A DNA stretch of 64,000 nucleotides from Rhizobium sp. ZPR4 (GTDB lineage Bacteria > Pseudomonadota > Alphaproteobacteria > Rhizobiales > Rhizobiaceae). Under the pieces are notes generated by a model that was not told the origin of the DNA, made no database searches, and was given only the letters and a program-made list of their open reading frames with translations. The stretch lies in contig NZ_CP157967.1 of assembly GCF_040215725.1 (NCBI RefSeq), positions 62,001-126,000 on the forward strand. Direction: 5' to 3'. Below are positions 61,820-64,000 of the stretch, one piece after another (position 1 is the stretch's first letter; the number at the start of each line of letters is the position of its first letter). A program made the translations under genes and the position numbers.

Positions 61820-64000
61820 ATGGATACGAACGAAGCAACTAGATTTCTGAAATACCTGACGCATAAAAATATACACGATAAATATGTTTCGGACCAAGAC
61901 CATTTGTTTCAGCTATACCCTGAGAAGGGGCGAGATGGATTGGTCCCAAGGAAGGCACAGCTAGGACGATTGGCGTCGTCCCTCAAAGATTTCGAAAAGG
62001 CTCAAGAAGACGGTTATGCAATTGGTGTCACTGTCAATTTCGTTACGGGCAACAATCGGGTAAATGAAAACGTCCTGTATTACCGTGCTGTCTGGCATGA
62101 CGATGACGGCAAGGGCTTCAATGGAGACGACCTACCGGAACCAACTCTTGTTATCGAGACCAGTCCTAATCGATTCCATCGTTATTGGTTTATCGACCGA
62201 AGCAAGGGCGAGATGACGACAGACGAATGGACGGGCATTATGGGAGTCATGGCCTGTGTGCATGGTTCCGACAAGGGACACCCTTGCCAAGCTCTCCGGT
62301 TGCCCGGGTCCTATCATCAGAAGGGCGAACGTCATCGTGTCGAGATCGTTGGCGGGACTGAAAATCTGTATTCTGTATCTGAACTGCTGGAAGCCTTCGG
62401 GACGATGGCGGATTACGGTCTAGATGAGGTTGATGGTGTTCGAGCAGCGCCGATTCCTGTCGATTGGGAGCAGGACCGCGAGCGGATAGCAAAGGCCCTA
62501 AAGTCCTTGTCTTCCGATAGTCGGGATAAATGGTTTGCCTATGGCGGGGCGATACATGACGCCTGTGGTGGTGCCATCGAAGGATTTCGGATTTGGGATG
62601 ATTGGTCCCGAACTTCCGAGAAATATGATCCGGCTACCCAGGTTGAATATTGGAACAAGGAATTTCCAAAGCGAGGGAATGCCTCCAACAAAACTGGTCT
62701 CGGGACGATTTTCCGGGATGCCATCGAAGCAGGTGCTAACCCGGATAATGTCTTTCTACTCCCCCATGAGGAGCAGCAACCCGAGTACGATTACATCGAT
62801 TTCTCGACCGCAAAGCTTGATGATGACGAGTTTCCGAAAGCCGTCATAAACGAGGTACGAAAGACATTTGACGGGTTCGGCCATAAGCCTTCTGAGGCGC
62901 ACTATGGCGGATTGGAGGATATTGCCAAGACGTTCCACAGGATGGCTGGCGGGGCTCTCGCGCCCAATTTTTTCCTAAGCGCACTGCCTTGCGGGATGGG
63001 AAAGACGACGGTCGTAACCGAATGTACCAAACAGCTTTTGGATTGGCCGACGTATAAGAACGCTGGCGTCATTTATTTTCTGTCGAGGATTGTGGAAATC
63101 AACACTCTTGTCGAGCGTATGGGACTATCGAAAAATGACTTCGCGGTTCTGGTCTCGGAAGGCCGACAGGGCGACGTCAAAAACCACGGCAACCCCGAGC
63201 CGACGAAAGCCAGAATCCTCTTTACGACACACGAGCAACTGAAGAGGCGGCTTGAAGGGGGACAACAGTTCGAAGAAATCGACAAGCTCTTTTACCGGGG
63301 TCATCCTCGCACGGTTCGTATCTGGGATGAGACGATCACCCCGAGCATGGCGCTCACTTTGGAGAGGCGTAAGGTAGGACGACTGCTGGACGCTTTAGCT
63401 TCTAATGGCTTCGGTTCGCTAGCCGATGAGTTGGAGGAATGGGCTCTCAGCATCAAGGGAAAGAAGACCGGCGATAAAGTTGAAGTCCCCGACGTCAACA
63501 GTGTTGTTACGGACCTTCAGAACTTCCGAGACATGTTCGGTGACGACGACAGAGACATTGCAGAAGCACTCTGGAGATTGTCTGGACATCAGGCACGAGT
63601 CCGAACGGAAAACCTCCCGAAAGAGGCGAACGGAGTGATTACGCTCGACTACGAGGATAATCTCCCTAAGGACCTGACCCCGATGCTAATCCTTGATGCA
63701 AGCGGGGAGCTTCGGAAGACATACGCCTTCTGGGAGAAGTACCGGAAGGACTTGGGCGGCTCGCTAAAATTCCTGCGTTCGCCCCCGAAAACATATCATG
63801 GACTGACGATCCATCATTGGAACAAAGGGGCTGGTAAGGCTGCGAGCAACGATTGGAAGAAAGCACCGGAGATTGCGGCAGGTGTCATCACAGCAATCAA
63901 TACCTGCGTTCCGGTAGGCGAAGAGGTCCTTGTCATCCATCACAAGCCGAAGAAGGTCAAAGGTAGGGCAGGACCGGATATGGAAAATTTGGTCAAGCCG
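61820..64000 (+). CDS. Primase-helicase replication protein (AEP primase, PriCT-2, P-loop helicase), 3' end off window
   Basis: The frame is open for 727 codons to the window end. Residues about 5-185 resemble an archaeo-eukaryotic-type primase: acidic motif HDDDG (93-97), motif II NRFHRYW (His120) and motif III ALRLPGSYHQKG (Arg160). Residues about 215-305 fit PriCT-2 (WFAYGGAIHDACG, FRIWDDWSRTSEKYD, TIFRDAIEAG). A P-loop ATPase follows: Walker A LPCGMGKTT (389-397) and Walker B-like VRIWDE (499-504), with ILFTTHEQLKRRL between them, as in SF2-type helicases. The protein should prime and unwind element DNA. Start is ATG 61820 (GGAG very close upstream) or ATG 61805. Confidence 0.82.
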   Translation, partial: MDTNEATRFLKYLTHKNIHDKYVSDQDHLFQLYPEKGRDGLVPRKAQLGRLASSLKDFEKAQEDGYAIGVTVNFVTGNNRVNENVLYYRAVWHDDDGKGFNGDDLPEPTLVIETSPNRFHRYWFIDRSKGEMTTDEWTGIMGVMACVHGSDKGHPCQALRLPGSYHQKGERHRVEIVGGTENLYSVSELLEAFGTMADYGLDEVDGVRAAPIPVDWEQDRERIAKALKSLSSDSRDKWFAYGGAIHDACGGAIEGFRIWDDWSRTSEKYDPATQVEYWNKEFPKRGNASNKTGLGTIFRDAIEAGANPDNVFLLPHEEQQPEYDYIDFSTAKLDDDEFPKAVINEVRKTFDGFGHKPSEAHYGGLEDIAKTFHRMAGGALAPNFFLSALPCGMGKTTVVTECTKQLLDWPTYKNAGVIYFLSRIVEINTLVERMGLSKNDFAVLVSEGRQGDVKNHGNPEPTKARILFTTHEQLKRRLEGGQQFEEIDKLFYRGHPRTVRIWDETITPSMALTLERRKVGRLLDALASNGFGSLADELEEWALSIKGKKTGDKVEVPDVNSVVTDLQNFRDMFGDDDRDIAEALWRLSGHQARVRTENLPKEANGVITLDYEDNLPKDLTPMLILDASGELRKTYAFWEKYRKDLGGSLKFLRSPPKTYHGLTIHHWNKGAGKAASNDWKKAPEIAAGVITAINTCVPVGEEVLVIHHKPKKVKGRAGPDMENLVKP

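Larger units (their letters stand above)
57722..64000. mobile_element. Integrative element in tRNA-Thr (left end; continues beyond the window)
   Basis: The element starts at the tRNA-Thr fragment and contains an integrase, an AT-rich region with repeats, three small genes and a primase-helicase. Base composition and codons (ATA, AGA, TTA) differ from the chromosome to the left. No capsid, tail, conjugation or plasmid partition genes are seen in the 6.3 kb visible, so phage satellite, P4-like or other replicating island are all open. Confidence 0.8.

Overview
The window is chromosomal DNA of a Rhizobiaceae bacterium, most likely genus Rhizobium. The evidence is the core order dapE-dapD-pyrimidine nucleotidase-argB-engB-yidC-rnpA-rpmH on the minus strand, the fructose genes frcBCAK with a ROK regulator, BA14K and DUF982 proteins, rhizobial intergenic palindromes, GGAAC-N16/17-CGTT promoters of the EcfG/RpoE2 general stress type, and an alpha-r14 (NfeR1-like) small RNA. 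Positions 1 to about 57,700 have GC-rich rhizobial codon use; from about 57,720 the sequence is AT-richer and foreign-looking.

Layout. 1-15,461: lysine, arginine and housekeeping genes (dapE, dapD, argB, engB, yidC, rnpA, rpmH), with accessory cassettes between them: LOG protein, EF-hand protein, PEP mutase-like protein, ECF sigma/anti-sigma/fasciclin, and AraC plus secreted hydrolase. 15,880-31,000: chemoreceptor, orphan histidine kinase, tRNA-Arg(ACG), MarR/MFS efflux pair, BA14K protein, oxidoreductases with TetR, the small RNA, a DUF900 lipoprotein hydrolase and a proline racemase-family enzyme. 30,636-46,471: central carbon and pyrimidine block. FrcBCA imports fructose; a PfkB-type fructokinase and Pgi feed hexose phosphate metabolism; pyrC and pyrE serve UMP synthesis; fadD activates fatty acids. 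46,819-57,453: stress and envelope block with a PRC-barrel protein, glyoxalase I, an osmoprotectant ABC importer, a LysR-like regulator with two helix-turn-helix segments, two tandem-duplicated His-rich secreted proteins under stress promoters, a glycosyltransferase and a methyltransferase.

57,722-64,000 (open at the right edge) is the start of an integrated mobile element. A 46-nt displaced 3' part of a tRNA-Thr(CGT) marks the left attachment site. It is followed by a P4-type tyrosine integrase, an AT-rich region with imperfect repeats, two unrecognised small proteins, an HNH/AP2-like protein lacking its expected histidines, and a large primase-helicase cut by the window end. The layout suggests a phage satellite or other replicating integrative element and is the best candidate here for something undescribed.

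All calls rest on reading the sequence and on family knowledge; no database search was made.
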